Source: Methanocella_A sp964548585
GTDB lineage: Archaea; Halobacteriota; Methanocellia; Methanocellales; Methanocellaceae
Assembly (NCBI GenBank): GCA_964548585.1
Contig: CAZJRS010000021.1
Coordinates: 1-40,782, forward strand
Reading direction: 5' to 3'
DNA: 40,782 nt
Shown here: one piece after another, positions 14,743 through 22,573 of the stretch
How the letters are laid out: the number at the start of each line of letters is the position of its first letter
Position numbering within the stretch: position 1 is the stretch's first letter
Notes under the pieces: model-generated
Database searches by the model: none
The model's input: the letters and a program-made list of their open reading frames with translations, nothing else
Told to the model about the DNA's origin: nothing
Translations under genes and position numbers: made by a program

Positions 14743-15915
14743 TTACTTATACCCCCACTTTTCCGCTCCGGGCGGCAGCTGGTGCTTCATGATCAGGTTT
14801 ACCTGATCTTCGGTCAGGTCGTAGTTGAAGAACTTCGCGTAGAAGGTCTTCAGCTCCTGGTTCAGGTCCAGGCTCTGGAACTTCTCTGGGTGGAACAGCT
14901 TCGCCATCCACATGAGCTGGAGGATGCCCTGCTCACCAGCGTCCCAGAAGAACGCGCCCTGGGGGCTGACATAGACCTGGTGGTTCTTGACGGCATTGAC
15001 ACCCTGCAGATTCGGGTCGCTCATGATCTGATCATAAATCTGGCTCGCCGTGGACGTGTTAGAAGTAGCACTCGCGCTGGGGTCCGGCAGGTCCGGGGCG
15101 TGGTCGATGATGATGATGTCCGGGTTCCACTGGTTCACCTGTTCGTAGGATACGACCTGGGTGCCCTGCGGTGCATCTTTGGCGACGTAGATACCACCGG
15201 CCTTCTCGACAGTATCACGCATGACCGAGTTACCGCCCCGGGTCCTCAGAGGGATACCGCTGGTCACATAGACCGTGGGCTTCTGACTGTCCTGGATTGT
15301 GGATGTGATGCCAGTCACGTAGGCCAGTTTTTGATCAAAGTACGTCGAGTACTCCTGGGCTCGCTTCTCCGCGTCCCCGCCCAGGACTTGTCCATAGACG
15401 CTCAGCAAGTCTTTCAGCGACTCGATCTTCGTGCTGTTGCCAACCGAGCAGATCACCGGAATGCCGGCGTTGGCCATCTTGGCGGCGTTCCCGTCGTTGC
15501 TGAACCAGAAGACAACGTCGGGATTGTACTTCAGGAGGTCCTCCACGTTGGGAGTCGACGGGTTACTCGCGGCAGGGACCGTATCCAGTCTCTTGTAGAT
15601 AACGTGGGCCCATGCTGCGTGTGTCTTGTGATAGTCAGCTGCCAGTACTATCCTGTCCTCGGCTCCCAGCATGGCTACTTTCTCATAGCCCGGACCGAAC
15701 AGGACCACCACGTCGTTCACCTGGGTGGGCAGTGTCACAGTACGACCGGCCATGTCCGTCACATTCCTGGTAGCCGGAACCGGTACTGGTGTCGGCGTGA
15801 TCGTGGTAGTTGTCTCCGTCGTTGTCTGCTGTGTGCAGCCTGACGCGAAGACTGCTGCCAGTACTATCCCAAGTATCGCTATTATCAAGATTCCATACAA
15901 ATTATTCCGTTTCAT
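14743..15915 (-). CDS. ABC substrate-binding lipoprotein, copy 2
   Basis: The 390-residue product has a lipoprotein signal MKRNNLYG... ending FASGC, a Thr/Pro linker, and a single PF01497-like ligand-binding domain (VTDMAGRTVTLP; NVEDLLKYNPDVVFW; QWNPDIIIID). It is anchored outside the membrane and feeds the permease encoded next. Its domain is closest to the second half of the double lipoprotein at 6891-8975 (shared GPGYEKVAMLG). The ATG at 15915 has GGGTGA 7 bases upstream; a longer frame to 15993 would overlap the previous gene. The ligand is not established. Confidence 0.92.
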   Translation of the reverse strand: MKRNNLYGILIIAILGIVLAAVFASGCTQQTTTETTTTITPTPVPVPATRNVTDMAGRTVTLPTQVNDVVVLFGPGYEKVAMLGAEDRIVLAADYHKTHAAWAHVIYKRLDTVPAASNPSTPNVEDLLKYNPDVVFWFSNDGNAAKMANAGIPVICSVGNSTKIESLKDLLSVYGQVLGGDAEKRAQEYSTYFDQKLAYVTGITSTIQDSQKPTVYVTSGIPLRTRGGNSVMRDTVEKAGGIYVAKDAPQGTQVVSYEQVNQWNPDIIIIDHAPDLPDPSASATSNTSTASQIYDQIMSDPNLQGVNAVKNHQVYVSPQGAFFWDAGEQGILQLMWMAKLFHPEKFQSLDLNQELKTFYAKFFNYDLTEDQVNLIMKHQLPPGAEKWGYK

Positions 15916-15934
15916 TGTTGATTCACCCACTTCT

Positions 15935-16765
15935 TCAGTTCTTTTTCCACCAGAGCAGTGTCCATACTGGCCTGTTATCTGGTACTTCGACACTGCCGTC
16001 GGCGTGTTTTATCAGCGTCTTTCCCAGGTACTCCCGGACCTTCGCGTCATCCGACGCGTTCATCGGTCCGAAATCCCGCCTGCAGCGGTCCACTGCCTCG
16101 TCGAGGCTGTCATACAGGAGGTGGCTGTGACACGCCAGGTGCTCGACGTTCGGCCTGATCCCCATCTGACAGAGAAGGTTAAACGCGTAGATGTAATCGG
16201 GAACGTCGGGACAAGGTCTGCCAAGCAGCCTGTGGATGCCTTTGTGATGGCCACGTTCGCCCCCGCCCCAGACAGTCACGTAAACGTACCGGCGGGCAAT
16301 GCGATCTATCTTTTCAACGGCGCTGCGGAAATCTGCGGCTCCGCCGAGAGACCTCGAGGCAATGACGACATCGTGAGGAGCGAGGTCTTTATTCAGGACC
16401 ACCCGTTCCCAGGAGCTTTGCATGAGCGTGATGTTGGACAGGCCTTCCCGCCGGGCATCTTCATCCAGTATCCGCAACATTTCCCCGGAAATGTCCAGGG
16501 AAGTCACCTTTGCAGCTTTCTTCGCCACGGGAATCGAGATCGCGCCAGATCCACACCCAATGTCGAGCGCCGACCAGCCGGGTTCGAGGTAGATTTTTGC
16601 GAGCAGCTGAGCAGGGTAGTCGTCGATGTCCATCCACTTGCGGAAACGAGGGGCCATACCGTCCCACCGATCCCGGGTCTCTTGCTCGGTACTGTCCCGG
16701 TTACCCCGGCTGTTTCCAGCAGCTTCCCGCCACATGGCGGCCCACTCGATCTCGTCCAGCCTCAT
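15935..16765 (-). CDS. Class I SAM-dependent methyltransferase, paralogue 2
   Basis: The 276-residue product starts MRLDEIEWAAMW and has the SAM site ALDIGCGSGAISIPVA and the acidic second strand SLDISGEML. The C-terminal part has FNLLCQMGIRPNVEHL, shared with paralogues 1 and 3. The start at 16765 is preferred because the promoter TATA box (16832-16824) lies downstream of the longer frame's ATG at 16846. It is the first gene of the eight-gene operon, 19 bp before the binding lipoprotein. It probably modifies a small ligand handled by the operon; the substrate is unproven. Confidence 0.82.
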   Translation of the reverse strand: MRLDEIEWAAMWREAAGNSRGNRDSTEQETRDRWDGMAPRFRKWMDIDDYPAQLLAKIYLEPGWSALDIGCGSGAISIPVAKKAAKVTSLDISGEMLRILDEDARREGLSNITLMQSSWERVVLNKDLAPHDVVIASRSLGGAADFRSAVEKIDRIARRYVYVTVWGGGERGHHKGIHRLLGRPCPDVPDYIYAFNLLCQMGIRPNVEHLACHSHLLYDSLDEAVDRCRRDFGPMNASDDAKVREYLGKTLIKHADGSVEVPDNRPVWTLLWWKKN

Positions 16766-16823
16766 AAAAAATCCGCCTGCATAGCCCTTAACTTCTAAAG
16801 GCACAGTTAATAATGCCACGATC

Positions 16824-16863
16824 GATTTAAAGCTTTTGATAAACAATTCATGCTAGTTTAACA
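16824..16863 (-). promoter_or_regulatory. Operator D1 and TATA box of the eight-gene operon
   Basis: TGATAAACA (16837-16845) and AGTTTAACA (16855-16863) start 18 bp apart. On the minus strand CTTTAAATC occupies 16832-16824, 13 bp from the proximal arm start. The flank (GATTTAAAG, then TTTTGATAAACA) is nearly identical to operator G at 24484-24523. It should start the transcript of the 16765-9635 operon. Confidence 0.7.
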
Positions 16864-16944
16864 TATATATTAAACAACATGGTATTGCGACCGGTAAGTA
16901 TTATTTTGCATAGCAAGCATTAAACAATCATGGCTTGTTTAACA
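16864..16944 (+). promoter_or_regulatory. moeA2 promoter, with operator D3 across its start codon
   Basis: A TATA-like run ATATATATTAA (from 16865) would start transcription near 16893. A single arm TATTAAACA overlaps it (16868-16876). A full repeat pair, CATTAAACA (16918-16926) and TGTTTAACA (16936-16944), again 18 bp apart, straddles the moeA2 ATG at 16930. Binding there would sit downstream of the transcription start, a repressing position. Confidence 0.55.
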
Positions 16945-18129
16945 AGTTTTAAGCAACTCACCGGCTGTGAGGAGGCTTTATGCATACTGTTATCGATGTC
17001 TGAGCCGGTTTCCGGAACAGCGGCAGTGGATGTAGAGTTCGCCGATAACCGGGTCCTGAGCAGAGACGTTTATGCTCCGAGGGATTTTCCGCACTACGAC
17101 CTCTGCGTTAAGGACGGATACGCGGTCCTGGCCATGGACACGGCAGGCTGTTCGCAATCGGAGCCGGTCACGCTCAGACTGGTAAGCGGAAGCTCGATAC
17201 GGCAGGGAGAATGCCTACAGGTCCACTCAGGCAGCGCACTACCTGCAGGCGCAGATGCCATAGCGCCGGTGGAAACCCTGGAAGCCTGCGCCGGCTCGGT
17301 GGTGATAAAGGAAGAGGCCCGGCTCCGAGAATTCATCAAGCCCCGTGGCAGCGTGGTCAGGCTTGGCGAAGCCGTATTCAGGCAGGGCAGGCAACTCAAG
17401 CCGACCGACATAGCCATGCTAGTATCCCTGGGTATAACAAAAGTAGAAGTCTACGACAAGCCGCGTGTCCTGATCATACCCACTGGAGACGAGCTGGTCG
17501 AGCCAGGCAAAGTGCCGGGACCAGGCTATGTCAACGAGTGCAACGGCCTCCTCTGTTCGATGTTGGTCAAACGTTTCGGTGGTAAAGCGGCAGTAACAGA
17601 CATCGTGCCTGACCGCCAGGACACCATCCGGGAAGCCTTGTTGTCGGGACTTACCTACAATCTGATCATAACCACAGGCGGTACCTCGGTCGGAGCCCGG
17701 GACCAGATCGAAGAGGCCATCTCCGCGGTCGGAAAAGTGCTACTCCACGGGATCAGGATCAAGCCCGGAAAGCCGGCGGGCATCGGCTACATCGAAGGGA
17801 ACGGTAAGAAGGTCCCGGTCATATTTCTACCCGGGTTCCCCGAAGCATGCGCCGCCAACATGATAGCTTTTGCCGAGCCGGTGCTCAGCAGAATCGGCCG
17901 TTTACCGGAGCCGGTACACGCGAGAGAAACCGTAGAGCTCGGCGAGGGCACCTCAGGTCTGCCGGGTACCCGGTCTTACGTCAAGATCAACGTTGATGGC
18001 AGGACAGCGACCCCCGTGGGAATCCTGGGCAGGTCTACTGCAAAAGGCAGGAGCGGCTATGCGATCATCAGCGGAGATAAAACCAGTTACGAAGCAAGAG
18101 AACGCATAGATGCAGTCTACCTGGAATGA
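16930..18129 (+). CDS. moeA: Molybdopterin molybdenumtransferase (MoeA family), copy 2
   Basis: The 399-residue product is collinear with copy 1: DNRVLSRDV, KDGYAVLAMDT, PTGDELVEPG, GGTSVGARDQ, PGKPAGIGY and LPGFPEAC. It inserts Mo or W into molybdopterin. The N-terminus aligns with copy 1 (LTGCEEAL against LTTVEEAL), which supports the ATG at 16930 despite no clear ribosome site; the message may be read with a short leader. It is divergent from the metal-importer operon and shares its regulatory region. Confidence 0.9.
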   Translation: MACLTSFKQLTGCEEALCILLSMSEPVSGTAAVDVEFADNRVLSRDVYAPRDFPHYDLCVKDGYAVLAMDTAGCSQSEPVTLRLVSGSSIRQGECLQVHSGSALPAGADAIAPVETLEACAGSVVIKEEARLREFIKPRGSVVRLGEAVFRQGRQLKPTDIAMLVSLGITKVEVYDKPRVLIIPTGDELVEPGKVPGPGYVNECNGLLCSMLVKRFGGKAAVTDIVPDRQDTIREALLSGLTYNLIITTGGTSVGARDQIEEAISAVGKVLLHGIRIKPGKPAGIGYIEGNGKKVPVIFLPGFPEACAANMIAFAEPVLSRIGRLPEPVHARETVELGEGTSGLPGTRSYVKINVDGRTATPVGILGRSTAKGRSGYAIISGDKTSYEARERIDAVYLE

Positions 18130-18177
18130 ATGGCGATCAGAACTAATCAAGTTTCGATCGCTTTTGTTGAATACAAA

Positions 18178-18217
18178 CAATAAACATTAGGAATATGTTC
18201 ATAAAAACTATTAAATA
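18178..18217 (+). promoter_or_regulatory. Operator E and TATA box of a binding-lipoprotein gene
   Basis: Degenerate arms CAATAAACA (18178-18186) and TGTTCATAA (18196-18204) keep the 18-bp spacing. TATTAAATA (18209-18217) begins 13 bp after the second arm start. Transcription should start near 18243, leaving a leader of about 155 nt. Confidence 0.55.
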
Positions 18218-18273
18218 CAACGATGACCCCAACTTAACGGATAAAATGTCGGCCGTTTTGTGATCTGAGCCTT

Positions 18274-18312
18274 GCACCGCAAAATTTCAGACTCTGAAAG
18301 CCCCTGCGGTGC
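18274..18312 (+). promoter_or_regulatory. Nested hairpin in the leader of a binding-lipoprotein gene
   Basis: GCACCGCA (18274-18281) pairs with TGCGGTGC (18305-18312). Inside, TTTCAGA (18285-18291) pairs with TCTGAAA (18293-18299). The two stacked stems lie between the predicted start of transcription and the lipoprotein ATG, so a regulatory or stabilising role is possible. Confidence 0.4.
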
Positions 18313-18396
18313 TAGACTGAAAGCCACTGATGCCCGACTTGAAAAATCCAGATACAGGGCGATGCGGAGATGATCATCGCTCGAGGGGGAACCTCC

Positions 18397-19524
18397 ATGA
18401 AACTGAAAGACCTGAAAATTATGGGATTATTAACGGTATTTACAATTCTGATAATTGGTACGGCGGGATGCACACAGCAGGCATCTACACAGATAACAGC
18501 AACAGCAACAGCAACAGCGACTGTCACTCCGCAGGAAACGAACAAGACCCTCACGGATATGGGTGGAAGGACTGTCGTGGTCCCCGCTGTGATCGATCAA
18601 GTGCTCGGGACGACTATGCCGGTAGCGTTGCCGATTTATATGCTGGCACCGGATAAGCTGATGGGCTGGAACTCCCAGGAGTCCGCGCCTAAGAAGTACA
18701 TCCCCGAGAAATACCTGAAGCTGCAGGTAGTCGGTGTCCTGGGGGGCGGTGGCAACCCGGTGGGCAATCCCGAGACCTACCTCCAGCTGAACCCTGACAT
18801 CGTCATCCAGGGGTTCACGACAGATCTAACCACGGTCGAGTCGATCCGAAGCCAGCTCGATCCTATACCTGTGGTAGCCGTCCGGGACATATCTAATGCA
18901 AGTGCCTATACGGGAGAGATACGGTTCCTGGGAGACCTGCTAGGCAATCCGGAAAAGGCTGAGAAGCTGGTCACGTTTTATGAAAAGGTGTATAAGCAGA
19001 TCAATGGCACTGTAGCGGCCGTTCCGGCGGAGGAGAAGAAAAGAGTCTACTATGCCGAGGGCAAATGGGGCCTGGCGACAGACCCGTCCGGTTCGACGCA
19101 CTCTCAGCTCATCGATATTTGCGGCGGTATTAACGTAGCCACCGTGCCGTTGAAAGGCGGCAATGGCATGTCGCAGGTAAACATGGAACAGGTGCTGGCC
19201 TGGAACCCGGACGTCATCATCGTGAGCGACCAGGGCTTTTACAGCGGCATCTACAACAATACGACCTGGAAGAGCGTCAAAGCCGTGCAGAACGGGCAGG
19301 TATACCTGGTACCCGGGCAGCCTTTCAACTGGTTCGACAGGCCGACCGGAGTCAATACGATCATAGGCATCCCCTGGACTGCCAAAGTCCTCTACCCCGA
19401 AAAGTTCACTGATCTGGACCTGAAAGGCCTGACGAAGGAGTTCTACTCGGACTTCTACCACTATGATCTGACCGACGAAGAGGCTGCGAAGATTCTCCGG
19501 GAGTCGGGGCTGAAAGGCTACTGA
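18397..19524 (+). CDS. ABC substrate-binding lipoprotein, copy 3
   Basis: The 375-residue product starts MKLKDLKIMG, has a lipobox ending GTAGC, a Thr-Ala repeat linker, and one PF01497-like domain (LTDMGGRTVVVP; VLAWNPDVIIVSD). It is very similar throughout to copy 4 at 23230-24366, including PVVAV, GGINVA and FYSDFYHYDLTDEE, and less so to copies 1 and 2. Two ligand classes or two capture strategies are therefore likely. I chose 18397 over 18370 because the signal peptide begins there and GAGGGGG precedes it. Confidence 0.92.
   Translation: MKLKDLKIMGLLTVFTILIIGTAGCTQQASTQITATATATATVTPQETNKTLTDMGGRTVVVPAVIDQVLGTTMPVALPIYMLAPDKLMGWNSQESAPKKYIPEKYLKLQVVGVLGGGGNPVGNPETYLQLNPDIVIQGFTTDLTTVESIRSQLDPIPVVAVRDISNASAYTGEIRFLGDLLGNPEKAEKLVTFYEKVYKQINGTVAAVPAEEKKRVYYAEGKWGLATDPSGSTHSQLIDICGGINVATVPLKGGNGMSQVNMEQVLAWNPDVIIVSDQGFYSGIYNNTTWKSVKAVQNGQVYLVPGQPFNWFDRPTGVNTIIGIPWTAKVLYPEKFTDLDLKGLTKEFYSDFYHYDLTDEEAAKILRESGLKGY
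18496..18519 (+). repeat. ACAGCA hexanucleotide repeat in a lipoprotein linker
   Basis: Four tandem units (three ACAGCA and one ACAGCG), in frame, encode Thr-Ala repeats just after the lipobox cysteine. Changes in copy number would alter only linker length. Confidence 0.6.
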
Positions 19525-19544
19525 AGTAGCTCAGAGGTGATGGA

Positions 19545-19904
19545 TTGCCCAGAGGATTGTCTGAGTCGGACTGGCGAATACTTAAAAAACTCGCCCCTGA
19601 GATCAACGACGATGGAGTATGCGGTACCTCACACAAGCCCTATAAGTCGATCATGGCCCCGCTGATCAAGCACTACGCGGCATCGCGGGAAGACTTCACG
19701 GAGAGGCTGGAACGCCTCTCCGACGAAGATTTCGCTCGTATACTCGAGAGGGCTGAAAAGGATGAGGAATGCGTTTCCTGCCTCCGACCGGACTTTCGGA
19801 CGGAGTACCTCAAGCTGGTGGAGAGACGGGCATCCCCGGAGAGGGCTGCAATGCTTATCTGCGCCGTCGAGGAGCACGATCGGAAGTATGGAAAGAAAGT
19901 TTGA
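19545..19904 (+). CDS. Unrecognised small Cys-containing protein
   Basis: The 119-residue product starts at a TTG after GAGGTG and is 20 bp behind the binding lipoprotein. It is charged and helical, with ECVSC near residue 75 and one Cys near 26. No signal peptide or membrane segment is visible. Its end overlaps the next gene by 17 bp, so the two are probably translated together. I do not recognise the family. Its place before two iron-sulfur subunits suggests an accessory role for them. Confidence 0.6.
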   Translation: MPRGLSESDWRILKKLAPEINDDGVCGTSHKPYKSIMAPLIKHYAASREDFTERLERLSDEDFARILERAEKDEECVSCLRPDFRTEYLKLVERRASPERAAMLICAVEEHDRKYGKKV

Positions 19905-20487
19905 GAGCATCGTTCAGCCTGTACCATACACGTTCAGGTTTCTCCCCAGCCGTAGCGCTGAACGGTGTATCGGATGCTGTGCATGTGTGGAGCGGTGTCC
20001 GGGGAACGCCACGGGAGCCGATGACGAAAGCGATCTACGAATGTTATTCGTGGAGTGCCACAAGTGCCTCCGGTGCGGCCGGTGTGCAGACGTCTGCCCG
20101 GAACAGGCGCTAAGCCTCATGGCCGGGCCATCCGCGGAAGAGTTAACAATCAAAGCAACGACCGGCGATCAGACGACCTGCAGGAGCGACGGCAAGGAAG
20201 TTGATCACGATGCGCTCTTCGAGGAGATGAAAGCCACCGGCATGACCCATCACCCGGGAGGCACGGACGATGCCAGCTTTACACTGCAGAGGTGCACGGT
20301 TTGCGGGGACATCATGCCTGTCACTGAAAAGCAGATCGGGAGAATCCTGAGGCGGGTACAGGAGCAGCAATCCGGCGAAGAGCCAGTTGAAGCGAGGGAG
20401 TTTCTATTGAGATACGTTTATTCCTGTGTAAGCTGCCGGCAGAGATACAGCCGGATCTGGGGGACTCAGCCGGTGAGTCGCATATGA
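19888..20487 (+). CDS. Ferredoxin-type iron-sulfur protein (NuoI/HycF-like)
   Basis: The 199-residue product has two [4Fe-4S] motifs, CIGCCACVERCP and CLRCGRCADVCP, in its first third. A C-terminal pair of CxxC motifs (CTVC; CVSC) probably binds zinc or another cluster. The arrangement resembles the polyferredoxin subunits of group 4 hydrogenases and formate hydrogenlyases. The ATG at 19888 is inside the previous gene; the longer frame to 19762 would overlap it fully. The stop overlaps the next ATG. It is likely an electron carrier working with the NuoB-like protein. No large subunit is nearby. Confidence 0.75.
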   Translation: MERKFESIVQPVPYTFRFLPSRSAERCIGCCACVERCPGNATGADDESDLRMLFVECHKCLRCGRCADVCPEQALSLMAGPSAEELTIKATTGDQTTCRSDGKEVDHDALFEEMKATGMTHHPGGTDDASFTLQRCTVCGDIMPVTEKQIGRILRRVQEQQSGEEPVEAREFLLRYVYSCVSCRQRYSRIWGTQPVSRI

Positions 20488-20891
20488 CTGCCGGGATAGC
20501 TCCCAGAGTATGCTATGTGAATGCCGGCGGCTGCACAGGCTGCCTGCTGGAACTGTATGCCTGTGCCGGTCCGAGGTTCGACCTGGAACAGTTCGGGATC
20601 GAATGGGTCGTCTGGCCGGAGGCAGCCAACATCCTGCTGGTCAGCGGACCACTATTACCTCACAACTTAGAGTACCTCAGGAGAGTTCATGAAAGTGTGC
20701 CGAAGCCCCGAAGGCTGGTGGCCTTCGGGACGTGCGCGATGTCCGGGGGTATCTATTTAGAGCGAGAAAACAGCGACGTGATTGGCCCGCTAAAGAAGGG
20801 CCTGCAGGTAGACTGGAAGATCCCCGGTTGCCCCCCGAGGCCGGAGGTCATTATCGAAGGCATACTGAAGGTGAGTACCGAGACATTCTGA
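20484..20891 (+). CDS. NuoB/HycG-like iron-sulfur subunit (hydrogenase small-subunit family)
   Basis: The 135-residue product has the four-Cys pattern of the complex I 20-kDa and NiFe-hydrogenase small-subunit family: GCTGCLLE near residue 18, FGTCAMSGG near 82 and PGCPPRPEVIIEGI near 113. This family holds the terminal [4Fe-4S] cluster (N2) next to the catalytic large subunit. ATG overlaps the preceding stop. The missing large subunit makes this a partial or repurposed module. It could relay electrons to or from another redox enzyme such as the formate dehydrogenase, but nothing in the sequence shows the partner. Confidence 0.78.
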   Translation: MTAGIAPRVCYVNAGGCTGCLLELYACAGPRFDLEQFGIEWVVWPEAANILLVSGPLLPHNLEYLRRVHESVPKPRRLVAFGTCAMSGGIYLERENSDVIGPLKKGLQVDWKIPGCPPRPEVIIEGILKVSTETF

Positions 20892-20945
20892 TTATGGAAC
20901 GTTTCCGGGGATTGCGGACAGTACTGCCGGGATTCGGCTTCCCGG

Positions 20946-21584
20946 CTACCATCCCCGGCCGTACTCTTCGAAGCACTCCATGCAGACGATTTCTCCGTCT
21001 TTCACCCGGGCCCTGGATTCGGCCATCTTCTCCCCGCAGACCGAGCACCTGACGCTAGTGAAAAGCCTCGCCTGCTCCGGGATGTCTGGCTCTATCCGGC
21101 GAACGGCCAGGAGTTCCTCGTCCGGCATATGCAGCATCGCATCGTAGACCCCGGCGGACCGGCGCTTTACTTCCTCGGCTTCTTCTTCGGTGGCTTCGCC
21201 ACGGATCACTTTACCACGCAGATCGTAGTATACCGGATCGAGCACCTTTACCTCGAAGCCTGGAGCTTCCGAGATTCTCACCGCCTCTTCGGTCTCCCGG
21301 TTGACAAAGATGAAGGCCATCTTCCCCACATCCTTGAAGATGAGGCTGCCCTTCCCCAGGGTACAGCCGGTGACCGCCTGGATCGCATCCACGGCGCAGG
21401 TGTCGTTCAGCGTGATCGCCACGATCTCCTCGTCGGTTGTCCGGTCAAAGCCCAGCTCTTCCATAGCCCGCTTCGCCACACGATAGCCGAGTACGATCTT
21501 CGGGCACACGTGCCCGTGAAACCTCACGGCTTCACTGAAGGGAGGCACCTTTGGTTTCCGCTTTCCTGTCGCTTTCGATGGCAT
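20946..21584 (-). CDS. FmdE-family protein with zinc ribbon, copy 1
   Basis: The 212-residue product has the FmdE core: FHGHVCPKIVLG (His23, Cys27) and DTCAVDAIQAVTGCTLGKG, likely metal ligands. A C-terminal zinc ribbon, CSVCGE...CMEC, completes it. FmdE proteins are encoded with molybdenum formylmethanofuran dehydrogenase in several methanogens, and some bind metal; their exact job is unsettled. It converges on the NuoB-like gene with a 54-bp gap. A repeat pair (operator F) lies about 55 bp upstream of its start. Confidence 0.85.
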   Translation of the reverse strand: MPSKATGKRKPKVPPFSEAVRFHGHVCPKIVLGYRVAKRAMEELGFDRTTDEEIVAITLNDTCAVDAIQAVTGCTLGKGSLIFKDVGKMAFIFVNRETEEAVRISEAPGFEVKVLDPVYYDLRGKVIRGEATEEEAEEVKRRSAGVYDAMLHMPDEELLAVRRIEPDIPEQARLFTSVRCSVCGEKMAESRARVKDGEIVCMECFEEYGRGW

Positions 21585-21639
21585 ACAATGAAATTATATA
21601 GAGCATACCGGCTAAAAGCTTGCCGGTCTGATACATATG

Positions 21640-21666
21640 TGTTAAACATACAATCATTGTTAAATA
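21640..21666. promoter_or_regulatory. Operator F between fmdE1 and a methyltransferase
   Basis: TGTTAAACA (21640-21648) and TGTTAAATA (21658-21666) start 18 bp apart. A convincing TATA at the 13-bp offset is missing. The best candidates are TGTATCAGA (minus, 21635-21627) toward fmdE1, or TAAATAGTTTA toward the plus-strand methyltransferase. Confidence 0.5.
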
Positions 21667-21723
21667 GTTTACATGCAAACAAGGTGCTATCGGACGACAG
21701 ATAGGTTAAAAGAGGCTGTTCTC

Positions 21724-22569
21724 ATGATCGACATCACCACCATAGACTGGAATGAAGTCTGGAAAACCCAGAGCAAGGACCTCAGAAAGAAAGGGGGATT
21801 CCCAACCTGCGCAGACCGGTGGTCGGAGCTGAACCGGTGCAGGCGGATGAACGCCGAGGTCAAGGCTTCGGACTGGAGCGTAGGCAGGGCCCGGCTTTCG
21901 GACATGCGCCTCTCCCGGGAGTCCCGGGTACTGGACATAGGGGCCGGCCCGGGCACACTGGCGATTCCACTTTCGAAGAGGGTCAGCTATGTGACGGCCC
22001 TGGAGCCTTCCGGTGCCATGGTCGAGTGCCTGAAGGAGAACCTGGTGGCGACAGGGGCGGACAACGTCGGAATTGTACAGCAGTTGTGGGAGAACGTGGA
22101 TCCGTCCAGTGACCTCGAGCCCCCGTACGATGTGGTCGTTGCCTCCTTTTCCCTGGGCTTTCCCGATCTCCGGGAAGCACTGGAAAAGATGAATGCGGTA
22201 ACGAGTAAGTACGTGTACATTTTCTGGTTCGCCGACGGCATGTCCCCCTGGCAACGCAACTACGGAGAGATATGGGAAGACCTGTTCGGAGTACACTACT
22301 CAGGTAAAAAGCCCAACATCGTCTTCAACCTGCTCAACCAGATGGGAATCTACCCCCACATCCAGATCTCGAAGGAGGAGCATGTGAACAGTTTCCCGGG
22401 CATCGAGGAAGCGGTATCTACCCAGGCGGACGGCTTGAACCTCCGGACCGAAGAACAGGTCGCTATACTGAGAAGATACCTGACCAAAAAGCTGCTGCCC
22501 GTGGACGGGCAGTACGTGATGCGAGGCACGTCCCGCAGGGCAATGATCTGGTGGGAAAAAGAGGTTTGA
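21724..22569 (+). CDS. Class I SAM-dependent methyltransferase, paralogue 3
   Basis: The 281-residue product begins MIDITTIDWNEVW and has the SAM site VLDIGAGPGTLAIPLSKR and the second strand ALEPSGAMVE. It shares FNLLNQMGIYPHI with the other two. AGAGG 8 bases upstream supports the start, and the longer frame to 21673 adds nothing conserved. It runs convergently onto fmdE2 with only 4 bp between stops. Co-localisation with FmdE, binding lipoprotein and permease genes repeats the pattern of the main operon. Confidence 0.82.
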   Translation: MIDITTIDWNEVWKTQSKDLRKKGGFPTCADRWSELNRCRRMNAEVKASDWSVGRARLSDMRLSRESRVLDIGAGPGTLAIPLSKRVSYVTALEPSGAMVECLKENLVATGADNVGIVQQLWENVDPSSDLEPPYDVVVASFSLGFPDLREALEKMNAVTSKYVYIFWFADGMSPWQRNYGEIWEDLFGVHYSGKKPNIVFNLLNQMGIYPHIQISKEEHVNSFPGIEEAVSTQADGLNLRTEEQVAILRRYLTKKLLPVDGQYVMRGTSRRAMIWWEKEV

Positions 22570-22573
22570 CGGG

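Noticed and set aside
14659..15843. 394-codon plus-strand open frame
   Set aside because: It is antisense to the binding-lipoprotein gene, which has a signal peptide, ribosome site and family motifs; the translation is Arg/His/Val-biased as in shadow frames of GC-rich genes.
18323..18329. GCCACTG in the leader of lipoprotein 3, as in cobalamin riboswitches
   Set aside because: The rest of the B12-box consensus and the core architecture are not present; a 7-base match is expected by chance.
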